Counted from the first letter of the stretch, positions 16,962 through 25,930 are shown. The stretch: DNA of 64,000 nucleotides from Chloroflexota bacterium (GCA_013112725.1 JABFFZ010000020.1:1-64000); one strand, 5' to 3'. Numbers and translations: made by a program. The notes: generated by a model not told the origin, from the sequence alone.

Positions 16962-17291
16962 ATGCCCATATACACCTATAGATGCCGAAGTTGTCATTAT
17001 GAATTTGACCGCAACCAGCGGATGTCCGAAACGCCGTTGGTAGATTGTCCCTCCTGTGGCGAGCCACAGCTACGCAAAGTTGTCAATTCAGTGGGCGTTG
17101 TGTTCAAAGGCAGCGGTTTTTATGTGACTGATAATCGGAACGGGTCGACAAAGGCCGCCAGCAGCAAGAGCGATGGCACAGCGAAAAGCGTAGCAGAAAG
17201 CAAAAGCGACGCCGCCACCAAGAGTGACTCGAGTACAGGTGCCGCTAAAAGCAGCACCTCTGTAGAAAAAGCAGTGGCGCCGGCTACATAA
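16962..17291 (+). CDS. FmdB-family zinc-ribbon protein
   Basis: A protein of 109 residues. The N-terminal 45 residues are a typical FmdB ribbon: MPIYTYRCRSCHYEFD with CxxC at 9-12, then CPSCGEPQLRKVV with CxxC near 31-34. It ends with the conserved GSGFYVTDNR. The last 55 residues are Ser/Ala/Lys-rich and low in complexity. FmdB proteins are called regulatory in methylotrophs, but the molecular role is not established. A promoter and a terminator (17297-17331) frame it as a single-gene transcript. Confidence 0.88.
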   Translation: MPIYTYRCRSCHYEFDRNQRMSETPLVDCPSCGEPQLRKVVNSVGVVFKGSGFYVTDNRNGSTKAASSKSDGTAKSVAESKSDAATKSDSSTGAAKSSTSVEKAVAPAT

Positions 17292-17296
17292 ACGGC

Positions 17297-17331
17297 AAAA
17301 AAAGCCTGCACCATCTGTGCAGGCTTTTTTA
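17297..17331. terminator. bidirectional intrinsic terminator
   Basis: AAAAAAAGCCTGCAC and GTGCAGGCTTTTTTA form a perfect stem with loop CATCT, with A-tract and T-tract on either side. It lies between convergent genes. Confidence 0.9.
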
Positions 17332-17339
17332 TTGTCTGG

Positions 17340-17642
17340 TTAGAGTTGAAATCCCCCTGTAGCCGCGACGACCTTTTTGTGAAAATTATCCACATACTGC
17401 TGCAACTGGCCGGACAGGCTTTCCCATTCCGGGCTGTTGAGCGCGGCGCGCATCTTTTCCACCGAGGGAGCGATACCGCTGGCTAACTTCTGCTCACAAT
17501 CCCCATACTGCGTATACCACACCTGAATATCCATGATGCCCAGTTTATTCAAGCCAGGAATAAACTCGTGAACCAGAAATTCAAAATACTCTGCTTCCGA
17601 ATCAGGGCGAATATCCCAACGCATCAATAATTTGGTGGGCAT
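17340..17642 (-). CDS. hypothetical small protein, ferredoxin-like/dimeric barrel type
   Basis: A 100-residue protein beginning MPTKLLMRWDIRPDSEAEYF. No signal peptide or membrane helix. The pattern beta (KLLMRWDI) - helix (EYFEFLVHEFIPGLNKLG) - beta (QVWYTQYG) - helix resembles small alpha/beta-barrel proteins (ABM/NIPSNAP-like), but there is no diagnostic motif. It starts 3 nt after the stop of the upstream metallo-beta-lactamase-fold gene on the same strand, with a GAGGA ribosome binding site, so the two form an operon. Function unknown. Confidence 0.75.
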   Translation of the reverse strand: MPTKLLMRWDIRPDSEAEYFEFLVHEFIPGLNKLGIMDIQVWYTQYGDCEQKLASGIAPSVEKMRAALNSPEWESLSGQLQQYVDNFHKKVVAATGGFQL

Positions 17643-17645
17643 AAT

Positions 17646-18275
17646 CTATATCCTCGGTGTTAACAAGACCGTTTCCGTTTCCTCTGGCAAATTGGCCAGG
17701 CTAATTTTCAGGCTTTCTTCCTGGCGTAAATCGGTGATGCCCATCTCCTTCAAAAAGCGGTCTACTTCCTCCAATTCAAGCTGTAATTGGGGCAGGTGGT
17801 AATGCATGGGTATCACAATGTTTGGTTCCAGCATCGAGACCAGTTCAGATGCCTGAGACGCATTCAAACTATTGCCGCCGCCGACCGGCACCAACAGCAC
17901 GTTCACCTGTTCCAGCGCTTCAATCTGCGTTTGGGATGGCACGGATTGCATATCGCCTAAATGGGCAATGGTGAGACCATCATAATCAAATACATAAATC
18001 ACATTCTGATTGGTTTTGGCGTCGCTGGTGGTGCGGATGCCGGTGATAAAAACGCCGCCAATTTCATATTCGCCAGGGCCGCCAAGATGATGCGCCACGC
18101 CGCTGACGCCGTCCACAAAGTTGTGACCGCGGGCGTTATGGCTCACCGTGACCACATCGGCCTTTAACTTCAGGGCAGGCAGCCCCAAATGGCCGTTATA
18201 GGGGTCGGTGACCACAGTGGAAAATTTCCGTTCCGTAAAACGAAAACAGCTTAGCCCATACCAGGTTAGTTCCAT
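17646..18275 (-). CDS. metallo-beta-lactamase-fold protein (UlaG-like), degenerate metal motif
   Basis: A 209-residue protein of the 'metal-dependent hydrolase' group of the MBL fold. It starts MELTWYGLSCFRFTERKFS and has TDPY near 25, GGPGEYEIGGVFITGI near 66-81, and HLGDM near 110. The usual HxHxDH becomes SHNARGHN, so only two of the His positions remain, and a late His is seen in PMHYHLP. Activity is therefore doubtful or uses a reduced site; a group of Chloroflexota and cyanobacterial homologues share this form to my knowledge. First gene of a two-gene operon. Confidence 0.82.
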   Translation of the reverse strand: MELTWYGLSCFRFTERKFSTVVTDPYNGHLGLPALKLKADVVTVSHNARGHNFVDGVSGVAHHLGGPGEYEIGGVFITGIRTTSDAKTNQNVIYVFDYDGLTIAHLGDMQSVPSQTQIEALEQVNVLLVPVGGGNSLNASQASELVSMLEPNIVIPMHYHLPQLQLELEEVDRFLKEMGITDLRQEESLKISLANLPEETETVLLTPRI

Positions 18276-18419
18276 AAAAAAGCATCTCCTTACAGAGCGT
18301 AATTATACCCTATCCCTGATATGCGGCGACAAACGGCCGTAAACCAAAACGGCCCGCCCCCACCACGAGGACGAGCCGCCTATCACCGTTCACCGATTAC
18401 GGATTACCGATTATCGGCT
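18276..18419. other. intergenic, GTAATCC-type half array
   Basis: No gene. An octamer ACGGCCGT lies at about 18331. The end (18383-18417: caccgttcaccgattacggattaccgattatcgg) is a partial GATTACGG array abutting the stop codon of the permease gene. Confidence 0.5.
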
Positions 18420-19250
18420 TTACCCCTTCAACGCCCCCGACATTAACCCCCGCAAGAAATACCGGCCCAAGATGATATACACAATCAACGTCGGCAGCGC
18501 CGCCAGGAACGAACCGGCCATCTGTACATTCCAGGCAATAATCTGGCTGCCGGCCATATTATTCAGCGCCACCATGATCGGCCAGTTGGACGAATTGGTG
18601 AGGATGACGGCAAACAAAAAATCATTCCACGACGCTGTGAACTGCCAGATCAACACGACCACAAACGCCGGAATTGAGAGCGGCAAAAAGATACTCACAT
18701 ACGTCTGGATCAGGCTGGCGCCGTCAATGCGCGCCGCTTCCACCATTTCCGAGGGTACGCTGGCGTAATAACCGCGAAAAATCAGGGTGGTAATGGGGAT
18801 GCCATAGATAATGTGCGCCAGCGCCAGCCCCGGGATGCCCCCCGCCAGTCCCAGCCAGCTCATAAACTGTACCAGGGGAATGATGATGCTCTGGTAGGGG
18901 ATAAACATACCAAACAAAATCAACGGGAAGAGAATGCCCACGCCGGGGAAACGCCACTTGGTCAGAATGTAGCCGTTGATGGAACCAATCATGGCCGAAA
19001 TCATGGCAGTGGGAATGACCAGGCGGATACTGTTCCAGAGATGGGGCGCCAAAACCTGGTAGGCGGCCCGGAAGTTTTCCATGGCCAGGCCGGAGGGCAA
19101 ATCCCACATGGTGCGCAGGCTGACTTCGTCAAAGTTCTTGAACCCCGTCACCAGCATCACATACATGGGGATCAGGTAGAACATGGAAAAAAAGAGCAGC
19201 AAGATATAGATCAGGGCGCGTGTAGGGACACGGCGATACGATGCGGTCAT
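18420..19250 (-). CDS. carbohydrate ABC transporter permease (MalG type)
   Basis: Inner-membrane permease of a binding-protein-dependent sugar importer, 276 residues and six hydrophobic segments. The cytoplasmic EAA loop that docks the ATPase is EAARIDGASLIQTYVSIFLP (near 188-207). It starts with the N-terminal helix LIYILLLFFSMFYLIPMYVM and ends LRGLMSGALKG, as in MalG-type proteins. It overlaps the upstream permease by 4 bp (ATGA, 19247-19250), giving translational coupling. No ATPase gene is nearby; such importers commonly share a distant MsmK-like ATPase. Confidence 0.92.
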   Translation of the reverse strand: MTASYRRVPTRALIYILLLFFSMFYLIPMYVMLVTGFKNFDEVSLRTMWDLPSGLAMENFRAAYQVLAPHLWNSIRLVIPTAMISAMIGSINGYILTKWRFPGVGILFPLILFGMFIPYQSIIIPLVQFMSWLGLAGGIPGLALAHIIYGIPITTLIFRGYYASVPSEMVEAARIDGASLIQTYVSIFLPLSIPAFVVVLIWQFTASWNDFLFAVILTNSSNWPIMVALNNMAGSQIIAWNVQMAGSFLAALPTLIVYIILGRYFLRGLMSGALKG

Positions 19251-20143
19251 ACTTCGGCCTCCTGGCGTAGGGTGAAATAGAGATAGGGAATCACCAGCAC
19301 GGCCACGGTGACGAGCAGGAAGATGCCAATGGCGGCGCCACGGCCGTAAAACAGCCCATCAAATGTCGTCGTCCACATATACACGGCCGGCACGTCCAGC
19401 GTCACCTGCTTCCCGGCTACAGCGATAATCAGGTCAAACACCTTCAGCGAAATGTGTCCCAAGATAATCATGGCGCTCAACGTCACCGGGCGCAGCAGCG
19501 GCAAAATAATGCGCCGGTAAATCTGGTATTCCGACGCCCCGTCCACCCGCGCCGCTTCCCGCAGTTCCTCAGGAATGGCGCGCAGGCCGCCCAGGTAAAG
19601 CGCCATGGTAAAGCCAGACATCTGCCAGATGGCGGGAATGGCAATGGCGGCAATGCCCCAATTGGGCGTGGTGTACCATTTGTTGATCAGAAAATCGAGG
19701 CCTAACGAATCAAACAGCAGATTCAGGCCGCTAATACGCGAACCGCCCGCCGGATTCATCAGCCAGCGCCACACCACCCCGGTGACAATGAAGGAAATGG
19801 CCATGGGAAACAAAAACAAACTGCGAAAAAAGGTTTCGCCGCGCAATCCCTGATCCAGCAGCAGCGCCAGCACCAGCCCCAACAACAGGCAGCCAATCAC
19901 AAACAACAGCGTGAAAATGATGGTATTGCGCACATCAATGTGGAACCGGGGGTCGTCCATCAGGCCCAGATAATTGCTCAAGCCGGCCCACTCCAGGTTT
20001 GGCGTCAGCCCTATCCACTTACTGGTGGATACCCGCAGCGTCCAGTAGATGAAGCCATAGACGAAGATCAGCAAGGCCACAATGGAAGGGGATATGAGCA
20101 ACACGGCCGTGACCGTGTCCCGATCAATTCTTTTATGCCGCAT
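19247..20143 (-). CDS. carbohydrate ABC transporter permease (MalF/UgpA type)
   Basis: Partner permease of the importer, 298 residues. Membrane helices begin near residue 15 (LISPSIVALLIFVYGFIYWTL). The EAA motif is EAARVDGASEYQIYRRIILP (near 205-224). It lies between the duplicated binding protein upstream and the MalG-type permease downstream. An AATTGGG-type repeat array (20165-20222) separates it from the binding-protein gene; a ribosome binding site (AGGAAA) follows that array. The sugar is unknown. Confidence 0.92.
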   Translation of the reverse strand: MRHKRIDRDTVTAVLLISPSIVALLIFVYGFIYWTLRVSTSKWIGLTPNLEWAGLSNYLGLMDDPRFHIDVRNTIIFTLLFVIGCLLLGLVLALLLDQGLRGETFFRSLFLFPMAISFIVTGVVWRWLMNPAGGSRISGLNLLFDSLGLDFLINKWYTTPNWGIAAIAIPAIWQMSGFTMALYLGGLRAIPEELREAARVDGASEYQIYRRIILPLLRPVTLSAMIILGHISLKVFDLIIAVAGKQVTLDVPAVYMWTTTFDGLFYGRGAAIGIFLLVTVAVLVIPYLYFTLRQEAEV

Positions 20144-20161
20144 AAGGTTTCCTATGGGGAG

Positions 20162-20222
20162 AATGATATTGGGATATTGGGGAATTGGGTAATTGAGTAA
20201 TTACCCAATTCCCCAACTACAA
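20162..20222. repeat. AATTGGG-type inverted repeat array
   Basis: gatattgggatattggggaattgggtaattgagtaa pairs with ttacccaattccccaa. It sits between the binding protein and the permease genes and may reduce read-through or stabilise the upstream mRNA part. Confidence 0.75.
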
Positions 20223-20226
20223 AGAA

Positions 20227-22800
20227 TTATTTACAAGTGCCCGACGAAGCGCAGGCATTTACCAGCGCACTCTGGAAGGCAGCCACGTCACCCGTGCCCA
20301 GGAACAGGCCCAGCGCCGTATCAATTTCCGCTTTCCAGCTATCGTTGGCCACCACACCGTGCGTCAGACTGCCGGTCACGCGGTCACTGGCCCAATCATC
20401 CATTGCCGACAGCAGATATTCGCCGTACAGACTGCGGTCGCCATCGCTGCGGGCGGGAATGGAACCCTTAACCGGGTTAAAGGCGTCCTGCCCCGCCTGC
20501 GAACCGGCCACCGTCAACCAGGCAATAGCCGCCTCCCGGTTGGGCGCGCCCACCGGCAGCACAAAGCTGTCCGAGAGGAATTGGAAATTGCCGGCCGTGC
20601 CCGGCACCGGCGCCCAAATATAATCCACATTGGGCGTTAACCCCAGTTCACGGTAGAACCCTTCCTGCCAGTCGCCCATCACGTTAAAGGCGGCGTCGCC
20701 ATCTACCACCAGTTGCCCGGCATCCTGCCAGCTTAAGGCCGAAGCGTCACTATTCGTATAGGTCAGAATTTTGGCAAAATTCGCCAACGCCTGGGTTACT
20801 TCCGGGCTGTTCCAATCATCGGTTCCATTCCAGATGGCGTCGTACCCATCTGGGCCAAGCGAGGCCAGCAGGATTGTTTCAAACAGGTGCAGCGCCGTCC
20901 ACTGCTCACCCAGCGCCAGCGGTTCATCCATGCCTGCCGCCTGCAATTCATCCATCACGGCAAACCATTCATCCAGGGTAGCGGGCATTTCTACGCCGTA
21001 TTCGGCCAGCACTTTGGGATTGGCCCAGAGTACGTTGGCGCGGTGAATGTTCACCGGCACGGAGTAGATATTGCCATCCTGGGAAATGAGGGGGATCAAC
21101 GTTTCCGGCATCACGTCCAGCCAGCCATTTTCTTCATACAGGAAGTTCACCGGCTCCAGTTGATTGGCGGCCACGTAAGTGCCAATGAGTTCTTGCCCGG
21201 CATGGCCTTGCCAGCTATCGGGCGGGTCGTTGGCTTGCAGACGGGTGGCCAGCACCGCACGGGCATTGGTACCGGCGCCGCCGGCGACGGCCGCGTTGAT
21301 GAATTCCACGTCAGGATACTGTGCCTGGAACACTTTGATCATGGCGTCCAGGCCGGCAGCTTCACCGCCGCCCGTCCACCAGGAGAAGATTTCCACGGGG
21401 CCACTGACGGTAGCGGTGGTTGTGGGCGCGGTGGTGTCAATGGCTTCCTGGTCAGCGCCGGTAGCTGCGGCTGTTAAGGCTGACTGGAAATTAGCCACAT
21501 TGCGGTTGCTCAGGTATAGGCCCAGCGCCGTGTCAATTTCTGATTTCCAGCTATCGTTGGCGACCACGCCATGCGTCAGGCTGCCCACCACGCGGTTGCT
21601 GGCCCAATCATCCATCGCTGATTGCAGGTACACGCCATACAGGCTGCGGTCGCCATCGTTGCGGGCGGGGATGGAGCCTTTGACGGGGTTAAAAGCATCT
21701 TGCCCTTCTTTGGAACCGGCCAGGCGCAGCCAGTTGATGGCCGCTTCGCGGTGCGGCGCGCCTTTGGGCAGCACAAAGCTGTCGGAGAGGAACTGGAAGT
21801 TCCCGGCTGTGCCCGGTACGGGCGCCCAGACGTAGTCTTCATTTGGCGTCAGTCCGAGTTCGCGGAAGAAGCCTTCCTGCCAGTCGCCCATCACGTTGAA
21901 GGCGGCGTCGCCATCCACTACCAACTGTCCGGCGTCTTGCCAGCTTAAAGCGGAGGCGTCGCTGTTGGTGTAGCTGAGGGTTTTCTCAAAGTCGGCCAAG
22001 GCTTTAGTTACGGCCGGTGTACTCCAATCGCCGCCCGTCCACAGTTCCTCATACCCATCCGGGCCGAGGGAGGCCAGCAGGATGGTTTCAAGGAGGTGCA
22101 TGGCCGTCCATTGTTCGCCCAGGGCCAGCGGCTCTTCCATGCCGGCGGCTTGCAGTTCATCCATCGTCGCGAACCACTCGTCCAGGGTGGTGGGCATGTC
22201 TACGCCATATTCGGCCAGCACTTTGGGGTTGGCCCACAGGACGTTGGCGCGGTGAATGTTGACGGGCACGGAGTAGATATTGCCGCCCTGTGACATTAAG
22301 GGGATGAGGGTGGAGGGCATCACGTCGTACCAGCCTTCTTCTTCATAGAGGAAGTTCAGCGGTTCCAACTGGTTGGCGGCGACGTAGGTGCCGATGAGTT
22401 CTTGCCCGGCGTGGCCCTGCCAGCTATCGGGCGGGTCATTGGCTTGCAGGCGAGTGGCCAGCACGGCGCGGGCATTGGTACCGGCGCCGCCGGCGACGGC
22501 CGCGTTGATAAATTGGGTGTCCGGGTATTTCTCTTTGAAGATGGCGATCATGGCGTCCAGCCCGGCCGCTTCACCGCCGCCCGTCCACCAGGAAAAAACC
22601 TCGACGGCGTCCATGCCGCCGGTGGTGGTTTCGGTTGTTGTCTCGGTGGTGGTTTCGGTCGTTGTTTCTTCGGTGGTTTCAACGGCCGTTTCCGTCGTTG
22701 TCTCTGTCGTTGTTTGAGTGTCGCCGCCACAGGCCGCCAGCAGCAGCCCAAACAAGAGCAGAAGTACAAAAAGGGTAAATCTCAATTTTTTGACTTGCAT
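20227..22800 (-). CDS. sugar ABC transporter substrate-binding lipoprotein with two tandem binding domains
   Basis: About 857 residues from ATG 22800, which has ribosome binding site GAGGAG. The lipoprotein signal ends in LLLAACGG, Cys near residue 24. An acidic Thr/Glu linker of about 35 residues follows (repeats of ETTT). Then two nearly identical solute-binding (SBP_bac_1) domains of about 385 residues follow, each starting EVFSWWTGGGEAAGLDAM or EIFSWWTGGGEAAGLDAM and ending near LTHGVVANDSWK and TALGL. Normal family members carry one domain of 400-450 residues. The copies are about 85 per cent alike by eye, so the duplication is recent in protein terms but not just-born. Both retain equal-looking binding pockets. 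The ORF is complete, so one lipid anchor presents two receptors to the downstream permeases. Confidence 0.93.
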   Translation of the reverse strand: MQVKKLRFTLFVLLLLFGLLLAACGGDTQTTTETTTETAVETTEETTTETTTETTTETTTGGMDAVEVFSWWTGGGEAAGLDAMIAIFKEKYPDTQFINAAVAGGAGTNARAVLATRLQANDPPDSWQGHAGQELIGTYVAANQLEPLNFLYEEEGWYDVMPSTLIPLMSQGGNIYSVPVNIHRANVLWANPKVLAEYGVDMPTTLDEWFATMDELQAAGMEEPLALGEQWTAMHLLETILLASLGPDGYEELWTGGDWSTPAVTKALADFEKTLSYTNSDASALSWQDAGQLVVDGDAAFNVMGDWQEGFFRELGLTPNEDYVWAPVPGTAGNFQFLSDSFVLPKGAPHREAAINWLRLAGSKEGQDAFNPVKGSIPARNDGDRSLYGVYLQSAMDDWASNRVVGSLTHGVVANDSWKSEIDTALGLYLSNRNVANFQSALTAAATGADQEAIDTTAPTTTATVSGPVEIFSWWTGGGEAAGLDAMIKVFQAQYPDVEFINAAVAGGAGTNARAVLATRLQANDPPDSWQGHAGQELIGTYVAANQLEPVNFLYEENGWLDVMPETLIPLISQDGNIYSVPVNIHRANVLWANPKVLAEYGVEMPATLDEWFAVMDELQAAGMDEPLALGEQWTALHLFETILLASLGPDGYDAIWNGTDDWNSPEVTQALANFAKILTYTNSDASALSWQDAGQLVVDGDAAFNVMGDWQEGFYRELGLTPNVDYIWAPVPGTAGNFQFLSDSFVLPVGAPNREAAIAWLTVAGSQAGQDAFNPVKGSIPARSDGDRSLYGEYLLSAMDDWASDRVTGSLTHGVVANDSWKAEIDTALGLFLGTGDVAAFQSALVNACASSGTCK

Positions 22801-22872
22801 TGCGTTTCTCCTCAATCAAACAAATAGGGGTGGATAAAATGCCGCCACCGGGAATTGGGGTGCGACAAGTTT

Positions 22873-22901
22873 ACTGTACTGCTAACCAGACGGGTTCACA
22901 A
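22873..22901 (-). promoter_or_regulatory. sigma70-type promoter of the sugar importer operon
   Basis: On the minus strand TTGTGA (22896-22901), 17-bp spacer, TACAGT (22873-22878), about 73 bp before the binding-protein start. Confidence 0.55.
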
Positions 22902-22942
22902 TGCCTTTTGTGCCACGTTGCTGACAGGGGTGTGACATGGGG

Positions 22943-22987
22943 AGGTGATCGGTAATCCGTAATCGGTGGGTGGTAATCGGGTATAAT
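22943..22987 (+). promoter_or_regulatory. -10 box and GTAATCG repeat units before the Clp-N gene
   Basis: Direct units gatcggtaatccgtaatcgg and ggtggtaatcgg lead into TATAAT (22982-22987), about 58 bp before the Clp-N gene. The -35 region is poor. Confidence 0.4.
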
Positions 22988-23044
22988 GTGGACAGGGTGG
23001 TAGGCCCGCGATGGTGTAGTGGGTGCGGGAAAGGATGAGGATTG

Positions 23045-23500
23045 ATGATGGAACAGGTGAATCTTTTACCAATGACGCCGGAGGCGGAGGCGGCCATGCG
23101 CTTTGCCTATCAGGAAGCGGTGCGGCTGCATCACCAGGAGTTGGGCACTAAACACATGTTGCTCGGCCTGATGGCGGTGCGAGAGAGCGCCGCCGGAAAG
23201 GTGTTATACCGGTTGGGTTTGGAATTGGAACCCACGCGCCGGATGGAAAAGCGTCTGAAACACACGGACGAGTTAAAAGAGCCGGTGAAGCCGAAATTAA
23301 ACCAACCCGCCAGAACGCTGCTGGAAACGGCCGTGAAAGAAGCCCAAGAAGCTGGCCAGCAGCAAATTGGCACAGGGCATCTGTTACTGGCACTGACAAA
23401 AGTGGAAAACGGGGTGGCTTTGGACACGCTGCGCCACTTTGAAATTACGCCGGAACAGGTGCAAGTTTATCGTCAGGAGTTGCTCTTTGGGGGTGGCTAA
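23045..23500 (+). CDS. stand-alone Clp N-terminal repeat domain protein
   Basis: A protein of 151 residues made only of the double Clp-N motif. Repeat 1 is MTPEAEAAMRFAYQEAVRLH...GTKHMLLGLM and repeat 2 is PARTLLETAVKEAQEAGQQQ...GTGHLLLAL. In ClpA/ClpC this domain recognises substrates or adaptors such as McsB. Here no AAA ATPase follows, so it may act as a free adaptor or decoy for a Clp unfoldase encoded elsewhere. ATG 23045 and 23048 both follow GGATGAGG. A hairpin (23501-23538) directly after the stop probably ends transcription. Confidence 0.85.
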   Translation: MMEQVNLLPMTPEAEAAMRFAYQEAVRLHHQELGTKHMLLGLMAVRESAAGKVLYRLGLELEPTRRMEKRLKHTDELKEPVKPKLNQPARTLLETAVKEAQEAGQQQIGTGHLLLALTKVENGVALDTLRHFEITPEQVQVYRQELLFGGG

Positions 23501-23538
23501 GGCCCTAAGGGTTTCAGAAAACCCTTAGGGTCTTAGCC
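23501..23538. repeat. CCCTAAGGGTTT hairpin, dispersed family
   Basis: ggccctaagggttt and aacccttagggtctt pair with a short loop (cagaa). A related hairpin is embedded in the coding sequence at 26378-26415. Between convergent genes it can act as terminator. Confidence 0.7.
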
Positions 23539-23542
23539 ACTA

Positions 23543-24784
23543 TTACGTTTGCACCACGCCCAGTTCGTATAGGGTTTCCAGGATGCGATCACGGCTGATG
23601 GGTTTGGGCAGGAAGCGGGTGGCGCCCAGGGCGTAGGCCAGGTCAGGGTCGTTGAAGACGGAACAAACGATAATGGGGACGGTGGCGGTGGCGGGCTGGC
23701 TGCGTAAGGTTTGCAGGATTTCCCAGCCGCTTTTGCCGGGCATCATCACGTCTAGAATCAGGGCATCCGGGATGAGTTCTTGCGCCAGTTGCAGGCCGGT
23801 TGCACCGCTGGTGGCGGTGACAACACGGCAGGCGTGTCCGGTGAGGTAACGGTCGAGCAGTTCTACCAGCCCTTCATTGTCATCCACCACCAGGATGAGG
23901 GCGCCGCTGTTGCTCAGGTTGAAGACGAGGGCACGACGGCCGTCGGCTCCACCCTCTGGCCGCACTACCCAACCCAATCGCCCCATCAGTTGGCTCAACA
24001 CCTCATCTACAATCTGCGGAGACTCTGTAGCGTGAGGGGTATAAGCGATAGTCAGCGTCGTTTGGGTTTCTCGCTCTACCAGGCGTACGTGCAGGCTGTC
24101 TGGGCGGGCGGCCTTCAGGATGCGGCTGAAGATGCTGACGACAATCTGGCGGGCAACGGCCGTGTCCACGGGCACAATCACCGGCATCTCTGGCAGGTCC
24201 CACACAAAGAGTATGCCCACCGACTGCGCCAATGGCTGCACGGCCGTGTACGCTTCGTGCAGCAATGGCCGTATGTCCGTTGGTTGCAGGTGCGTTTCCC
24301 AATGCGCTATTTCGGATTGGACGGAAGAGAGGGCCTGGGCTGAGGGGGGGAGGGGGTGCGGGGGTGAGGGGGTGGACAATGGGGGCATCGCGGGTTGACT
24401 CTGGGGGAGGCGGTTCCAGAGGAGGGCAGCCACGCTTTCTTCGCCGCGCCGCAGCGTGCGGTGCGCCTGGCGGGTAGACAATCCCAGCCGGTTGGCCGCT
24501 TCCTGTACGGTAATACCCTCGATGTAGCGCAGGTGCAGCAGGTGGTAGATGCGGGCATCGGGTGTATCCTGGCCGGAGCGGGTGTCGGGGCTGAGGGTTT
24601 CTATGGCCGTGATCAATTCGCGCCGCAGTTGGTGGCTGCCCGGTTGGCTGCTTTTGGGCCGCGCCCCGGCTATCTGTTGCGCCAGCGGCAGTCGCTGCAA
24701 ATAGGCAAAATCATACAAATGATCCAGCGCCAGTTTGATCTGTTCGATAAAGTCGTCCGGGGGGATGATTTGCGCTTTGGTCAT
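23543..24784 (-). CDS. sigma4-like HTH plus C-terminal receiver domain regulator
   Basis: 413 residues. An N-terminal HTH like sigma-70 region 4 lies near 75-125 (HLLHLRYIEGITVQEAANRL, then STRQAHRTLRRGEESV). A Pro/Ser linker follows. The middle region (about 155-300) resembles a degenerate histidine-kinase ATP-binding fold, with paired beta strands but no N/G boxes that I can identify. The C-terminal receiver domain (about 295-410) is complete: ILVVDDNE, phosphoacceptor Asp in ALILDVMMPG, and the conserved Lys in FLPKPIS. The order is the reverse of most response regulators, with the receiver last. It probably links a phosphorelay to a transcription-related step; the target is unknown. Confidence 0.8.
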   Translation of the reverse strand: MTKAQIIPPDDFIEQIKLALDHLYDFAYLQRLPLAQQIAGARPKSSQPGSHQLRRELITAIETLSPDTRSGQDTPDARIYHLLHLRYIEGITVQEAANRLGLSTRQAHRTLRRGEESVAALLWNRLPQSQPAMPPLSTPSPPHPLPPSAQALSSVQSEIAHWETHLQPTDIRPLLHEAYTAVQPLAQSVGILFVWDLPEMPVIVPVDTAVARQIVVSIFSRILKAARPDSLHVRLVERETQTTLTIAYTPHATESPQIVDEVLSQLMGRLGWVVRPEGGADGRRALVFNLSNSGALILVVDDNEGLVELLDRYLTGHACRVVTATSGATGLQLAQELIPDALILDVMMPGKSGWEILQTLRSQPATATVPIIVCSVFNDPDLAYALGATRFLPKPISRDRILETLYELGVVQT

Positions 24785-24809
24785 TGGTGATTTGTCATGG
24801 GGTCAGGCA

Positions 24810-25736
24810 TTACCCATCACGACTAAACAGCAAATTCACCACCCCCATATGGTCAACTAATTGCGTCGTCAACTGCTGGATGGCTGTCTCCCGCCCCGTC
24901 AATTCCGTTAATTCCCCAGTGGCCTCAATCACCTGCACCTGCCGGAACCCAAGGGCGCATACTTCCGCCAGCGCCGCCGCCGGGTCATGTCCAAACGCCT
25001 TCAGCGCCGCCGGGTTATATTCCATCACCAGCTTTAACTCTGGCGACCGGGCAATGGTTTGGTGCAGCCCGCGCAGGGCGCCAATCTCCGCCCCTTCAAT
25101 ATCCATCTTGATCACATTCACCCGGCTTATGCCCTGTTCCGCCAGAAAATCATCACCGGGCATGGTTTGTACCGTAAACGTCTGCGGCTGGAACTCCTGG
25201 CCGATGCGCGGGGCCACATCCCCCTCATGCACATGCGCCTGCTGCAAAGCGGCCATTGTCTCATCGTAATGCAGCGAGCCACTGGCGGACATGATCAGGT
25301 AATCGTGCAGCACGGCCGTGCCCCCCACCTCCGCCAGCGCCACCTGAACGGGGGTCACGTGGGCAAACGGCCGTACATTACGGCCCAACATGGCAAACGT
25401 GCGCGGATGGGGTTCAAAGGCAAAGATACGGCCGTCTTTGCCAATAACGGGCGCATAGCGGCGGGCATAATAACCCACATGCGCCCCCACATCCAGCATA
25501 ATGGCCGACGGCCGTACCAGCCCATCCAGCACCGCCATCGTCTCCCGTTCATGCCGCCCCGTCAGCAGCTCCAGCCGAAACCAAAACGGGTCATCTGGCA
25601 TCGTGCCAAAACCCCGGCTGCGCTCCAGTAGCGGAATCACGCCATGCCCCATCACCCAATGCGTTGCCTGGTGCGCCGGTGGAAAACGCTTCAACGTCTT
25701 ACGATATAAGTTCACACTCAGGTCAGTAATACTCAT
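24810..25736 (-). CDS. FkbM-family SAM-dependent methyltransferase
   Basis: A methyltransferase of about 308 residues from ATG 25736 (MSITDLSVNLYRK). SAM-binding motif I is MLDVGAHVGYYARRYA (near 86), the acidic motif II is IFAFEPHPRTFAML (near 110), and the FkbM signature is NVIKMDIEGAEIGALRG (near 210). The family O-methylates sugars or small metabolites. An in-frame extension to 25802 is less likely. No biosynthetic cluster adjoins, so the acceptor is unknown. Confidence 0.85.
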   Translation of the reverse strand: MSITDLSVNLYRKTLKRFPPAHQATHWVMGHGVIPLLERSRGFGTMPDDPFWFRLELLTGRHERETMAVLDGLVRPSAIMLDVGAHVGYYARRYAPVIGKDGRIFAFEPHPRTFAMLGRNVRPFAHVTPVQVALAEVGGTAVLHDYLIMSASGSLHYDETMAALQQAHVHEGDVAPRIGQEFQPQTFTVQTMPGDDFLAEQGISRVNVIKMDIEGAEIGALRGLHQTIARSPELKLVMEYNPAALKAFGHDPAAALAEVCALGFRQVQVIEATGELTELTGRETAIQQLTTQLVDHMGVVNLLFSRDG

Positions 25737-25796
25737 CCCCCAACATTTACCAAAAAACCCCGCGTCTGGCGAATTGTGGGGCGAGATAGCAGCAAT

Positions 25797-25930
25797 TCTC
25801 AATTTACCAAGAGCCAGCGATTAAAATCGCGCCTACAGAGAGCAAAGCCCACCCTTCAACAGGTTCAGGGCAGGCACTGCGTGGGCTGGGCGCCAGTCGG
25901 CGCAGGCCGACTTTGCCTTTTGTAGATGCA
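25797..25930. repeat. dispersed repeat B, copy 1, with a nested REP
   Basis: Shares ctcaatttacc, the palindrome gcgattaaaatcgc, then gcctac, agcaaagcccacc and ccagtcggcg with 30542-30640. Compared with that copy, 23 extra bases (25857-25879, caacaggttcagggcaggc and a few more) sit in the loop of the AGCCCAC/GTGGGCT stem. They match the REP-type sequence at 32788-32811. Nothing else is seen in 25931-26009. Confidence 0.7.
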
